A DNA stretch of 64,000 bases from Streptomyces sp. NBC_00683 (GTDB lineage Bacteria > Actinomycetota > Actinomycetes > Streptomycetales > Streptomycetaceae): contig NZ_CP109013.1 in assembly GCF_036226745.1 (NCBI RefSeq), positions 1,612,001 through 1,676,000 on the forward strand, read 5' to 3'. This document shows, piece by piece, positions 52,594-61,702 of the stretch. Position 1 is the first letter of the stretch. Each line of letters opens with the position of its first letter. The notes beneath the pieces are model-generated. The model made no database searches, was not told where the DNA came from, and was given only the letters and a program-made list of their open reading frames with translations. The translations under genes were made by a program, and so were the position numbers.

Positions 52594-54375
52594 ATGGACA
52601 CCCCGCTCAGCACCATTGCCGTCGTCGGCCTCGGCACCATGGGAACCGGCATCGCCGAGGTCCTGGCCCGTGCGGGCCGCGAGGTCATCGGCATCGACAT
52701 CAGCGAAGCCGTCGCCCGTCAGGCCGTCGCTGCCCTGGAGGCCTCCACCGCACGCGCCGTGCAGCGCGAGCGGATCACGGAGCAGGAGCGGCGCGACATC
52801 CTCGCCCGCTTCCGCACGTTCTCCGATCTCCAGGCCGCCGCGGACGCGGAGCTGGTCATCGAGGTCGTGCCCGAGTCCTACGAGATCAAGCAGCAGGTCT
52901 TCCGGGAGCTCGACGCCGTCGTCTCCCCCACCGCCATCCTCGCGACCGGCACGAACGCCCTGTCGGTGACCCGGCTGGCCGCCGAGTCGCAGCACCCCGA
53001 GCGCGTCCTCGGCCTGCACTTCTTCAACCCGGCGCCCGCGATGAAGCTCGTCGAGGTGGTCTCCTCCGTGCTGACCGCGCCGACTGCCGTGGAGACCGTC
53101 ACCCGGCTGGCACGCGAGCTGGGCAAGGAGCCGGTCGCGGTCGGCGACCGCCCCGGATTCGTCGCGGACGGGCTGCTGTTCGGCTACCTGAACCAGGCCG
53201 CCTCGATGTACGAGGCGAACTACGCCTCCCGTGAGGACATCGACGCTGCGATGAAGCTGGGCTGCGGGCTGCCGATGGGCCCCCTCGCCCTGCTCGACCT
53301 GATCGGCATCGACACGGCCCGCACGGTCCTGGAGGCCATGTACTCGGCGTCCCACGACCGGCTGCACGCACCTGCTCCGGTGCTCGGGCAGCTCAGCGAG
53401 GCGGGCCTGACCGGCCGCAAGGCGGGCCGCGGCTTCTACACGTACGACGCCCCCGGCGGCCAGACCGTGGTGCCGGACGCCCGGACCCCCCTGGCCGACG
53501 CGGGTTCGGTGGCCGGGCGCGAGGTGTCCTCGGTGGGTGTCGCCGGCTCCGGGACGATGGCCTCCGGCATCGCCGAGGTCTTCGCGAAGGCCGGGTACAC
53601 CGTGGTGCTCGCCGCGCGCAGCCAGGAGAAGGCGGACACGGCCAAGGCCCGGATCGCCAAGTCCCTGGACCGTTCGGTCTCCAAGGGGCGCCTGACGGCC
53701 GAGGCGCGCGAGGAGACGCTCGCCCGGGTCACACCGGCCGGGTCCCTGGACGCGTTCGCCGAGGTCGACCTCGCCGTCGAGGCGGTCGCCGAGGACCTGG
53801 ACATCAAGCAGCAGCTGTTCGCGACGCTCGACAAGGTCTGCAGGCCGGGTGCGGTGCTGGCCACCACGACCTCCTCGCTGCCGGTCGTGGCGATCGCGAA
53901 GGTCACCTCGCGTCCCCAGGACGTCATCGGGATGCACTTCTTCAACCCGGCGCCCGCGATGAAGCTCGTCGAGGTGGTCCGCACCGTGCTGACCGCCGAT
54001 GACGTGCACGCCACGGTGCGCGAGGTCTGTGTGAAGGTGCGCAAGCACCCCGTCGACTGCGGGGACCGTGCGGGCTTCATCGTGAACGCGCTGCTTTTCC
54101 CGTACCTCAACAACGCGATCAAGATGGTCGAGGAGCACTACGCGACGCTCGACGACATCGACGCGGCGATGAAGCTGGGCGGCGGCTACCCGATGGGTCC
54201 GTTCGAGCTCCTGGACGTCGTCGGTCTCGATGTCTCGCTCGCCATCGAGAAGGTTCTGCACAGCGAGTTCCGCGATCCGGGCCTGGCCCCGGCACCGCTG
54301 CTCGAGCATCTGGTGGCCGCGGGCTGCCTCGGCCGCAAGACGGGGCGCGGCTTCCGCGAATATGCCCGCCGCTGA
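52594..54375 (+). CDS. Tandem-duplicated 3-hydroxyacyl-CoA dehydrogenase
   Basis: 593 residues made of two complete 3-hydroxybutyryl-CoA-dehydrogenase units. Each has a Rossmann glycine motif (VVGLGTMGTGIAE near 11-23; VAGSGTMASGIAE near 318-330), the catalytic-His signature HFFNPAPAMKLVEV and a C-terminal helical domain with the GxPMGPxxLLDxxG motif. Both units look active. The enzyme oxidises (S)-3-hydroxyacyl-CoA with NAD+, or reduces acetoacetyl-CoA. Next to the ethylmalonyl-CoA genes it probably feeds crotonyl-CoA formation. ATG 52594 with TGGAG upstream; a GTG one codon earlier is possible. Confidence 0.92.
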   Translation: MDTPLSTIAVVGLGTMGTGIAEVLARAGREVIGIDISEAVARQAVAALEASTARAVQRERITEQERRDILARFRTFSDLQAAADAELVIEVVPESYEIKQQVFRELDAVVSPTAILATGTNALSVTRLAAESQHPERVLGLHFFNPAPAMKLVEVVSSVLTAPTAVETVTRLARELGKEPVAVGDRPGFVADGLLFGYLNQAASMYEANYASREDIDAAMKLGCGLPMGPLALLDLIGIDTARTVLEAMYSASHDRLHAPAPVLGQLSEAGLTGRKAGRGFYTYDAPGGQTVVPDARTPLADAGSVAGREVSSVGVAGSGTMASGIAEVFAKAGYTVVLAARSQEKADTAKARIAKSLDRSVSKGRLTAEAREETLARVTPAGSLDAFAEVDLAVEAVAEDLDIKQQLFATLDKVCRPGAVLATTTSSLPVVAIAKVTSRPQDVIGMHFFNPAPAMKLVEVVRTVLTADDVHATVREVCVKVRKHPVDCGDRAGFIVNALLFPYLNNAIKMVEEHYATLDDIDAAMKLGGGYPMGPFELLDVVGLDVSLAIEKVLHSEFRDPGLAPAPLLEHLVAAGCLGRKTGRGFREYARR

Positions 54376-54466
54376 GGCGGGAGCCGGGTGGGGCGGGCTG
54401 CTCGGGCCCTCGGGCGACCCGCCCCCACAGGCGCACTCTCCTGCACGGATGAGTTACGTTCACACC

Positions 54467-55282
54467 ATGTCGCAGCCTGCCAGGTCCACCCGTTCCGCCG
54501 CCGCGCCCGACGCCACGGAGAGTGCCGCAGGCACCCGCGCCGCTGCCCAACGGCTCAAAATGCGCCGCGAACTGGCCGCCGCGGCAATGGAGCTCTTCGC
54601 CACGAAGGGGTACGAGGCGACGACGGTCGACGAGATCGCGGGCGCTGCCGGGGTCGCCCGGCGCACGTTCTTCCGCCACTTCCGCTCCAAGGAAGAGGCC
54701 ATCTTCCCGGACCACGACGACACCCTCGTCAGGGCCGAGGCCGTCCTCAATGCCGCTCCCGCGCACGAGCATCCGCTGGACACCGTGTGCCGCGGCATCA
54801 AGGAAGTCATGCGGATGTACGCGGCGAAGCCGGCGGTCTCGGTGGCGCGCTACAAGCTGACCCGTGAGGTCCCCACGCTCCGGGAGGCCGAGATCGCCTC
54901 GGTGGCCCGCTACGAGCGGCTGTTCACCCGCTATCTGCTGGGCCATTTCGACGAGCGTGACCATCATGTGGGCAATGACGACCCGTTGCTGGCCGAGGTG
55001 GCCGCGTCCGCCGTGGTGACCGCGCACAACCATGTGCTGCGGCGCTGGCTGCGGGCGGGCGGCCAGGGCGATGTGGAGGCCCAGCTCGACCACGCCTTCG
55101 CGATCGTGCGGGACACGTTCGGGACGGGGATCGGCGCCGGACGGACCGCGGGGAGCGAGCCCGCGAAGGCCCCGGTCGCCTCCGTTGCGACGGAGGGCGA
55201 GGTGCTGGTCGCGGTGGCGCGGACCGATGCACCGCTCGACGAGGTCATGCGCACGATCCAGCAGGCCCTCAAGGACCGCTGA
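54467..55282 (+). CDS. TetR family transcriptional regulator
   Basis: About 271 residues. The TetR helix-turn-helix is RRELAAAAMELFATKGYEATTVDEIAGAAGVARRTFFRHF, written across two helices, with the DNA-recognition helix GVARRTFFRHFRSKEEA. A helical ligand-binding domain follows, and a Gly/Ala-rich tail runs to the end. It lies 91 bases downstream of the hydroxyacyl-CoA dehydrogenase and 2 kb before ccr. It is a good candidate regulator of the C2-assimilation genes. ATG 54449 is an alternative start; neither has a strong ribosome site. Confidence 0.88.
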   Translation: MSQPARSTRSAAAPDATESAAGTRAAAQRLKMRRELAAAAMELFATKGYEATTVDEIAGAAGVARRTFFRHFRSKEEAIFPDHDDTLVRAEAVLNAAPAHEHPLDTVCRGIKEVMRMYAAKPAVSVARYKLTREVPTLREAEIASVARYERLFTRYLLGHFDERDHHVGNDDPLLAEVAASAVVTAHNHVLRRWLRAGGQGDVEAQLDHAFAIVRDTFGTGIGAGRTAGSEPAKAPVASVATEGEVLVAVARTDAPLDEVMRTIQQALKDR

Positions 55283-55290
55283 GCGGGCGT

Positions 55291-56040
55291 TCAGTTCCCG
55301 GCGGGCTGTACGGCCTCCCCGGCGTGCCAGGGCAGGGGAGCGCCGTACTCGCTCCACGCGAGGAGTCCTTCCAGGTCGACGCACACGATGCCGCACTGCT
55401 CCGCGTACTCGAGAGCCGGTTCGGTGAAGGTGCCGGTGGTGACGACGACGGCCGTCCCGGCCTCGTGCACGGCGTAGCACGTACCGCCGAAACGCTGGAG
55501 ATCCTGCGAGCCGACCTTGTTCTCGGACGTGTACCTCTTGCACTGGACGACCAGGCGGCGGCCGTCGGGCGTGGTACCCACGACATCGGCCCCCAGATCT
55601 CCGGCACCGCCGACGACTTCGGCGTCCGTGCAGCCGTCCCGGCGGCAGAGGGCGGCGACAGCCTCCTCGAAGTCGTACGGGTCCATGCCCTCCCAGTCGA
55701 CCGGCTCGGGGTGCCGTACAGGCTCGGGGCCGGCCGCGGGCGGATCCTCCAGCGCGGTGTCCACCACCTCGCGCGCGGCGTCCAGAGCCGCCGACGCCGC
55801 CCTGGCGGCCGCCCTGCGGTTGCGGCGGTGATGCAGGAGCGCCACCGCCCCGGAGACCACCGCGACCACCGCGAAGCCGGCTGCCACCGGATGCCGTTCG
55901 GCACTCTCCAGAGCCGTGCGGAGGGTCAGCCCGGCACCGCAGACCAGTACGGCGACGAGAACGAAGCCGAACGCCGTCCGGCGGACGCTGAATTCGGACC
56001 GGCGGTCTCTTCGGACGTGTCCGCCCACCTGTATCGGCAT
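55291..56040 (-). CDS. Membrane-anchored Mrr-like restriction endonuclease
   Basis: 249 residues. Two N-terminal hydrophobic helices (TAFGFVLVAVLVCGAGL; VAAGFAVVAVVSGAVALL) precede a PD-(D/E)xK nuclease domain of the Mrr_cat type: DPYDFEEAVAAL, GAGDLGADVVG (catalytic Asp) and RRLVVQCKRY (Gln-x-Lys). This is the usual membrane-tethered Mrr-like protein of actinomycetes. It may target modified or foreign DNA near the membrane, though a housekeeping role is possible. ATG 56040 is preferred; ATG 56088 would overlap the upstream region of the divergent GNAT gene. It ends 8 bases from the convergent TetR gene. Confidence 0.83.
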   Translation of the reverse strand: MPIQVGGHVRRDRRSEFSVRRTAFGFVLVAVLVCGAGLTLRTALESAERHPVAAGFAVVAVVSGAVALLHHRRNRRAAARAASAALDAAREVVDTALEDPPAAGPEPVRHPEPVDWEGMDPYDFEEAVAALCRRDGCTDAEVVGGAGDLGADVVGTTPDGRRLVVQCKRYTSENKVGSQDLQRFGGTCYAVHEAGTAVVVTTGTFTEPALEYAEQCGIVCVDLEGLLAWSEYGAPLPWHAGEAVQPAGN

Positions 56041-56132
56041 CGGATGCCCCACCCCTGTTCGTCGTGACCGGATCAAGATCACTTCCATCTGCCCCCGCCC
56101 GCCCCGTTGACGCACCTGCCTGGGGAAACCCG

Positions 56133-56960
56133 ATGGCCCGGTGGCGCACCGCGTGGTCGGATGCGCGGATGGAACCCCAGAGCGCACTGGCCCTCTTCGA
56201 CCACGAGATGCGTGAGCACGCGCGCCCCGACGGCCCCGGTGTACGGGTCGAACGCACGGGAGACCTCGTCCGGCAGACCGGCGGCGCCGACGACTGGAAC
56301 GGTGTCGTCTGGACCGCTCCGGACCTCGATCCCGAACAGGCGGACGCGGCGATCGCGGCGCAGGTGGAGCACTACACCTCGCTCGGGCACGACGCGTTCG
56401 AATGGAAGCTGTACGCACACGACAGCCCCGCCGATCTGGGCGGGCGGCTGGCCGCGGCCGGTTTCGAGGCCGAGCCGACGGAGACACTGCTGGTCGCCGA
56501 GGTGGCCGAACTGTCGACGTCCGTGGAGCTCCCCGCAGGTGTCGAGCTGCGGACCGTGACCGACGCGGCCGGGGTGGAACTGATGGTCCGGGCCCACGAA
56601 CTGGCCTTCGGCACCGACGGCTCACGACTGCGTCACCAGAGCCTGGCCAGGCTCTCCGGGGCCCCTGACACCTTCGTGGCCGTCCTGGCCGTGGCGGGCG
56701 GCGAGCCGGTGAGCTCGGCCCGTATGGAGCTGTATCCGGGCACCGGCTTCGCCGGCCTCTGGGGCGGCGGGACGGCGGCGCCCTGGCGGGGCAGGGGCAT
56801 CTACCGGGCGCTGATCGCCCACCGGGCCCGTATCGCCGCCGAGCGCGGCTACCGGTATCTGCAGGTCGACGCGACCGACGAGTCGGCCCCGATCCTGCGC
56901 CGGCTCGGCTTCACGGCCCTGAGCACGACGACCCCGTACGTCTACCGCACCACGCCGTAA
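56133..56960 (+). CDS. GNAT family N-acetyltransferase
   Basis: About 275 residues. An N-terminal non-catalytic half (FEWKLYAHDSPADLGGRLAAAGF) precedes a GNAT domain with AVAGGEPVSSARMELYPG, the acetyl-CoA loop APWRGRGIYRALIA and LQVDATDESAPILRRLGF. ATG 56133 has GGGGA six bases upstream. ATG 56169, where family similarity begins, and GTG 56064 are alternatives. The gene interrupts the two halves of the ethylmalonyl-CoA locus and has no obvious link with it. Confidence 0.83.
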   Translation: MARWRTAWSDARMEPQSALALFDHEMREHARPDGPGVRVERTGDLVRQTGGADDWNGVVWTAPDLDPEQADAAIAAQVEHYTSLGHDAFEWKLYAHDSPADLGGRLAAAGFEAEPTETLLVAEVAELSTSVELPAGVELRTVTDAAGVELMVRAHELAFGTDGSRLRHQSLARLSGAPDTFVAVLAVAGGEPVSSARMELYPGTGFAGLWGGGTAAPWRGRGIYRALIAHRARIAAERGYRYLQVDATDESAPILRRLGFTALSTTTPYVYRTTP

Positions 56961-57045
56961 CCGCTCCACCTCCGGGAGCAATCCGACATAGCGCCCATCA
57001 TATTGCTCATGCGTGCCATGCAGATGACAAGTGAGAGAAATTGTT

Positions 57046-57058
57046 GGCACTCGGTGCC
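57046..57058. promoter_or_regulatory. Palindrome at the ccr promoter
   Basis: GGCAC-TCG-GTGCC abuts the -35 box of the ccr promoter. Its left part, GGCACTC, recurs inverted as GAGTGCC (57075-57081) inside the -35/-10 spacer. Two related half-sites flanking the -35 suggest a regulator, possibly the nearby TetR protein. Confidence 0.4.
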
Positions 57059-57087
57059 TTGCCACCTGTCACGGAGTGCCATACGTT
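57059..57087 (+). promoter_or_regulatory. Sigma-70-like promoter of the ethylmalonyl-CoA operon
   Basis: TTGCCA (57059-57064) and TACGTT (57082-57087) are separated by exactly 17 bp, close to the housekeeping (HrdB) consensus. Transcription would start near 57094, leaving a leader of about 230 bases before the ccr GTG. Confidence 0.55.
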
Positions 57088-57327
57088 GAAGGTGTCCGGG
57101 CGGCCGGCGTGCAGAGACCTCTCGTACGTCGGCTGTCCCCGCAATCCACCGTGTCTGCGCGCCCGGACGCCTGCGTCACAGGCAACCCTTCTGCTCCACC
57201 GAGCAGGCCGAAGCACCACCCCGCCGAACCGACGGCACACCTCCAAACCGCACCGCCCCCCCCTGTCCACAGGGGTCCCTCCAGCGTTCCCTCGGCGTTG
57301 GAGACCCGATCTGCCGGAGGCATCACC

Positions 57328-58665
57328 GTGAAGGAAATCCTGGACGCGATCCAATCGCAGGACAGCACCGCCGCGGACTTCGCGGCCCTGTCCATCCCCG
57401 AGTCGTACCGCGCGGTGACCGTGCACAAGGACGAGGCGGAGATGTTCGCCGGGGTCGCCAGCCGCGACAAGGACCCGCGCAAGTCCCTCCACGTCGAGGA
57501 CGTGCCGGTGCCCGAGCTCGGCCCGGGCGAGGCCCTCGTCGCGGTCATGGCCAGCTCCGTGAACTACAACTCCGTCTGGACCTCGATCTTCGAGCCGGTC
57601 TCGACCTTCGGCTTCCTGGAGAGGTACGGCAAGCTCAGCGACCTCAGCAAGCGCCATGACCTCCCGTACCACGTCATCGGCTCCGACCTCGCGGGCGTCG
57701 TGCTGCGCACCGGTCCCGGCGTCAACGCCTGGAAGCCCGGTGACGAGGTCGTCGCGCACTGCCTGTCCGTCGAACTGGAGTCCTCCGACGGCCACAACGA
57801 CACGATGCTCGACCCCGAGCAGCGCATCTGGGGCTTCGAGACGAACTTCGGCGGACTCGCCGAGATCGCGCTCGTGAAGTCCAACCAGCTGATGCCCAAG
57901 CCGGACCACCTCAGCTGGGAGGAGGCGGCGGCCCCCGGGCTCGTCAACTCGACGGCATACCGCCAGCTCGTCTCGCGCAACGGCGCGGGCATGAAGCAGG
58001 GCGACAACGTGCTGATCTGGGGCGCGAGCGGCGGACTCGGCTCGTACGCCACGCAGTTCGCGCTGGCCGGCGGCGCCAACCCGATCTGTGTCGTCTCCAG
58101 CGACCAGAAGGCGGAGATCTGCCGGAAGATGGGCGCGACCGCGATCATCGACCGCAACGCCGAGGGCTACAAGTTCTGGAAGGACGAGCACAACCAGGAC
58201 CCGCGCGAGTGGAAGCGATTCGGCAAGCGCATCCGTGAGCTGACCGGCGGCGAGGACGTGGACATCGTCTTCGAGCACCCGGGCCGCGAGACCTTCGGCG
58301 CGAGCGTGTACGTGACCCGCAAGGGCGGCACGATCGTCACCTGTGCCTCGACCTCGGGCTACAACCACGAGTACGACAACCGCTACCTGTGGATGTCCCT
58401 CAAGAGGATCGTGGGCTCGCACTTCGCCAACTACCGCGAGGCCTGGGAGGCCAACCGGCTGGTGGCCAAGGGCAAGATCCACCCGACGCTCTCCAAGGTC
58501 TACTCCCTCGAGGACACCGGCCAGGCCGCGTACGACGTGCACCGCAACCTCCACCAGGGGAAGGTCGGCGTCCTCGCGCTGGCGCCCCGCGAGGGCCTGG
58601 GCGTGCGCAACGAGGAGCTCCGCGAACAGCACATCGACGCCATCAACCGCTTCCGCAACGTCTGA
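57328..58665 (+). CDS. ccr: Crotonyl-CoA carboxylase/reductase
   Basis: A 445-residue medium-chain dehydrogenase/reductase. It carries the sequence signs of Ccr: KEILDAIQSQD start, VMASSVNYNSVWTSIFEP, YHVIGSDLAGVV, the NADPH loop LIWGASGGLGSYATQ and the conserved TSGYNHEYDNRYLWM region. It reductively carboxylates crotonyl-CoA to (2S)-ethylmalonyl-CoA, the entry step of the ethylmalonyl-CoA pathway and a source of ethylmalonyl units for polyketides. The GTG follows CGGAGG. It leads a five-gene operon. Confidence 0.95.
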   Translation: MKEILDAIQSQDSTAADFAALSIPESYRAVTVHKDEAEMFAGVASRDKDPRKSLHVEDVPVPELGPGEALVAVMASSVNYNSVWTSIFEPVSTFGFLERYGKLSDLSKRHDLPYHVIGSDLAGVVLRTGPGVNAWKPGDEVVAHCLSVELESSDGHNDTMLDPEQRIWGFETNFGGLAEIALVKSNQLMPKPDHLSWEEAAAPGLVNSTAYRQLVSRNGAGMKQGDNVLIWGASGGLGSYATQFALAGGANPICVVSSDQKAEICRKMGATAIIDRNAEGYKFWKDEHNQDPREWKRFGKRIRELTGGEDVDIVFEHPGRETFGASVYVTRKGGTIVTCASTSGYNHEYDNRYLWMSLKRIVGSHFANYREAWEANRLVAKGKIHPTLSKVYSLEDTGQAAYDVHRNLHQGKVGVLALAPREGLGVRNEELREQHIDAINRFRNV

Positions 58666-58674
58666 GGTTCATCG

Positions 58675-60687
58675 ATGACCGAACGTCAGAAGGACCGCCC
58701 GTGGCTCATGCGGACGTACGCCGGTCACTCGACCGCCGAAGCGTCCAACGAGCTCTACCGGCGCAACCTCGCCAAGGGCCAGACGGGTCTGTCGGTCGCC
58801 TTCGATCTGCCGACGCAGACCGGATACGACCCCGACCACATCCTCGCCCGCGGCGAGGTGGGCCGGGTGGGCGTGCCCGTCTCGCACCTCGGTGACATGC
58901 GGCGTCTGTTCCAGGACATCCCCCTGGAGCAGATGAACACCTCGATGACGATCAACGCCACCGCGATGTGGCTGCTGGCGCTCTACCAGGTGGTCGCGGA
59001 GGAGCAGGGCGCCGACCCCGACAAGCTCCAGGGAACGACGCAGAACGACATCGTCAAGGAGTACCTCTCGCGCGGGACGCACGTCTTCCCGCCGGTCCCC
59101 TCGCTGCGGCTGACCACCGACATGATCACGTACACGGTCAACCGCATCCCGAAGTGGAACCCGATCAACATCTGCAGCTACCACCTGCAGGAGGCGGGAG
59201 CCACTCCGGTCCAGGAGATCGCGTACGCCATGTCGACGGCCATCGCGGTCCTCGACGCGGTGCGCGACTCCGGACAGGTGCCCGAGGAGAAGTTCGGCGA
59301 AGTCGTCGCCCGTATCTCCTTCTTCGTGAACGCGGGCGTCCGCTTCATCGAGGAGATGTGCAAGATGCGCGCCTTCGGCCGCATCTGGGACCGGGTCACC
59401 CGCGAGCGGTACGGCATCGTGAACGCCAAGCAGCGGCGCTTCCGCTACGGCGTGCAGGTCAACTCCCTCGGGCTGACCGAGGCGCAGCCGGAGAACAACG
59501 TGCAGCGCATCGTCCTGGAGATGCTGGCTGTCACGCTCTCCAAGGACGCCCGCGCCCGCGCCGTGCAGCTGCCCGCCTGGAACGAGGCACTGGGGCTGCC
59601 GCGCCCCTGGGACCAGCAGTGGTCGCTGCGCATCCAGCAGGTCCTCGCCCATGAGAGCGATCTGCTGGAGTACGAGGACATCTTCGCCGGGTCGCACGTC
59701 ATCGAGGCCAAGGTGGACGAGCTGGTCACCGAGTCGCTCGCCGAGATCGACAGGATCCAGCAGATGGGCGGCGCGATGGCCGCCGTCGAGTCCGGCTACC
59801 TCAAGTCGGAGCTCGTCTCCTCGCACGCCGCGCGGCGGGCACGGATCGAGGGCGGCGACGAGAAGATCGTCGGCGTCAACATCTACGAGACGACGGAACC
59901 GAACCCGCTGACCGCCGATCTGGACGCGGCGATCATGACGGTGGACCCCGCCAACGAGGCCCGGGTCGTCGCGGCCCTGCACGAGTGGCGCGACAACCGT
60001 GACGAGGCCCGTGCCTCCGAGGCGCTCGCCGCGCTCAAGAAGGCCGCGGCCGGCACCGAGAACATGATGGAAGCGACCGTGGAGTGCGCCCGCGCGGGCG
60101 TCACCACCGGCGAGTGGTCCTGGGCGCTGCGGGACGTCTTCGGCGAGTTCCGGGCGCCGACGGGTGTCTCGTCCGCGCCGGTCGCCGTCACCGCCGAGGC
60201 CGGCACCCCGCTCGCCCTGGTCCGTGAGAAGGTCGCGCGCACCGCCGACGACCTGGGCGTGGGCCGGCTGCGCCTGCTGGTGGGCAAGCCGGGCCTGGAC
60301 GGACACTCCAACGGCGCCGAGCAGATCGCCGTACGGGCCCGTGACGCGGGCTTCGAGGTGGTCTACCAGGGCATCCGGCTCACGCCGGAGCAGATCGTCT
60401 CGGCCGCCGTCGCGGAGGACGTGCACTGCGTCGGCCTGTCGATCCTGTCGGGCTCGCACGCCGAACTGGTGCCGGACGTACTGACCCGGCTGCGCGAGGC
60501 GGGCGCGACCGACATCCCGGTGATCGCGGGCGGCATCATTCCGCCCGCCGACGCCGCCGCACTGATCGGGGCCGGCGTCGCCGCCGTCTTCACCCCGAAG
60601 GACTTCGGTATCACGGAGATCATCGGCCGTATCGTCGACGAGATCCGGAAAGCCAACAAGCTCGACCCTCTGGAGGTCCCCGCATGA
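58675..60687 (+). CDS. meaA: Ethylmalonyl-CoA mutase (coenzyme B12-dependent)
   Basis: A 670-residue single-chain mutase. The N-terminal substrate barrel (PWLMRTYAGHSTAEASNELY; TGLSVAFDLPTQTGYD) is followed by a C-terminal cobalamin domain with KPGLDGHSNG (the D-x-H-x-x-G ligand motif), SILSGSH and GGIIPP. The size and the YAGHSTA motif match MeaA/Ecm rather than methylmalonyl-CoA mutase. It converts ethylmalonyl-CoA to methylsuccinyl-CoA. It begins 9 bases after ccr and its stop overlaps the next start (ATGA). Confidence 0.95.
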   Translation: MTERQKDRPWLMRTYAGHSTAEASNELYRRNLAKGQTGLSVAFDLPTQTGYDPDHILARGEVGRVGVPVSHLGDMRRLFQDIPLEQMNTSMTINATAMWLLALYQVVAEEQGADPDKLQGTTQNDIVKEYLSRGTHVFPPVPSLRLTTDMITYTVNRIPKWNPINICSYHLQEAGATPVQEIAYAMSTAIAVLDAVRDSGQVPEEKFGEVVARISFFVNAGVRFIEEMCKMRAFGRIWDRVTRERYGIVNAKQRRFRYGVQVNSLGLTEAQPENNVQRIVLEMLAVTLSKDARARAVQLPAWNEALGLPRPWDQQWSLRIQQVLAHESDLLEYEDIFAGSHVIEAKVDELVTESLAEIDRIQQMGGAMAAVESGYLKSELVSSHAARRARIEGGDEKIVGVNIYETTEPNPLTADLDAAIMTVDPANEARVVAALHEWRDNRDEARASEALAALKKAAAGTENMMEATVECARAGVTTGEWSWALRDVFGEFRAPTGVSSAPVAVTAEAGTPLALVREKVARTADDLGVGRLRLLVGKPGLDGHSNGAEQIAVRARDAGFEVVYQGIRLTPEQIVSAAVAEDVHCVGLSILSGSHAELVPDVLTRLREAGATDIPVIAGGIIPPADAAALIGAGVAAVFTPKDFGITEIIGRIVDEIRKANKLDPLEVPA

Positions 60688-61700
60688 CCACGCCCAGCCC
60701 GTCGCCCGCCACCACCCCGATTTCGGGCGGCTCCGCCGCGCACCCCTTGAACCGCCTGCGTCCGCGCCGCTCCTGCCTGGCCGTGCCGGGTTCGAACCCG
60801 CGGTTCCTGGAGAAGGCCCAGGGCCTTCCCGCCGACCAGGTCTTCCTGGACCTGGAGGACGCCTGCGCGCCGCTCGCCAAGGAAGGCGCCCGTCACCACA
60901 TCGTCGACGCGCTCAACAACGGCGACTGGACGGGCAAGACCCGGGTCGTGCGCGTCAACGACTGGACGACGCACTGGACGTACCGCGACGTCATCACGGT
61001 CGTCGAGGGCGCGGGCCCGAACCTCGACTGCATCATGCTGCCGAAGGTCCAGGACGCCCAGCAGGTCGTCGCGCTGGACCTGCTGCTGACCCAGATCGAG
61101 AAGACGATGGGCTTCGAGGTCGGGAAGATCGGCATCGAGGCGCAGATCGAGAACGCCAAGGGCCTGGTGAACATCGACGACATCGCCGCCGCCTCGCCCC
61201 GCCTGGAGACACTGATCTTCGGCCCGGCCGACTTCATGGCCTCGATCAACATGAAGACCCTGGTCGTCGGCCAGCAGCCGCCCGGCTACCCGGCGGACGC
61301 GTACCACTACATCCTGATGCGCATCCTGATGGCGGCCCGTACGCACGACCTCCAGGCGATCGACGGCCCGTTCCTGCAGATCCGCGACGTGGACGCGTAC
61401 CGCGAGGTCGCGGGCCGTGCCGCGGCGCTGGGCTTCGACGGCAAGTGGGTACTGCACCCCGGCCAGGTCGACGCGGCCAACGAGGTGTTCTCGCCCTCGC
61501 AGGAGGACTACGACCACGCCGAGCTCATCCTCGACGCGTACGACTGGTGCACCTCGGAGGAGGGCGGCAAGAAGGGCTCGGCGATGCTCGGCGACGAGAT
61601 GATCGACGAGGCCAGCCGCAAGATGGCGCTGGTGATCGCCGGCAAGGGACGCGCGGCCGGCATGCAGCGCACCTCCAAGTTCGAAGCCCCGGAGGCCTGA
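60684..61700 (+). CDS. HpcH/HpaI-CitE family CoA ester lyase (malyl/methylmalyl-CoA lyase)
   Basis: A 338-residue aldolase-fold lyase. RSCLAVPGSNPRFLEKA, VFLDLEDACAP (Mg2+-binding acidic residues), IMLPKVQDAQQV, IGIEAQIENAKGLVN and IFGPADFMASI are the family's conserved strands. In this operon it should split beta-methylmalyl-CoA into glyoxylate and propionyl-CoA, and possibly malyl-CoA as well. It is coupled to meaA through ATGA. Confidence 0.93.
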   Translation: MTTPSPSPATTPISGGSAAHPLNRLRPRRSCLAVPGSNPRFLEKAQGLPADQVFLDLEDACAPLAKEGARHHIVDALNNGDWTGKTRVVRVNDWTTHWTYRDVITVVEGAGPNLDCIMLPKVQDAQQVVALDLLLTQIEKTMGFEVGKIGIEAQIENAKGLVNIDDIAAASPRLETLIFGPADFMASINMKTLVVGQQPPGYPADAYHYILMRILMAARTHDLQAIDGPFLQIRDVDAYREVAGRAAALGFDGKWVLHPGQVDAANEVFSPSQEDYDHAELILDAYDWCTSEEGGKKGSAMLGDEMIDEASRKMALVIAGKGRAAGMQRTSKFEAPEA

Positions 61701-61702
61701 TC

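Larger units (their letters stand above)
56961..57327. other. Promoter region and long structured leader of ccr
   Basis: 367 bases with no gene. After an A/T-rich stretch come a palindrome (GGCAC-TCG-GTGCC, 57046-57058) and a promoter (57059-57087). A leader of about 230 bases follows. It holds inverted repeats: GTCCGGGCG near 57095 with CGCCCGGAC near 57160, CCCCTGT with ACAGGGG near 57265-57280, and an imperfect CTCCAGCG with CGTTGGAG at about 57285-57310 just before the ribosome site. It does not resemble a cobalamin riboswitch or any other leader I know. Confidence 0.5.

Noticed and set aside
57043..57063. TTGGCAC...TTGCC resembling a sigma-54 promoter
   Set aside because: The spacing between the GG and GC elements is three bases too long, and Streptomyces is not known to have sigma-54. 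The overlapping sigma-70-like boxes fit better.
57031..57327. N-terminal extension of Ccr to an upstream ATG
   Set aside because: It would run through the promoter and leader, has no ribosome site and no coding character. GTG 57328 has CGGAGG and matches the family start.
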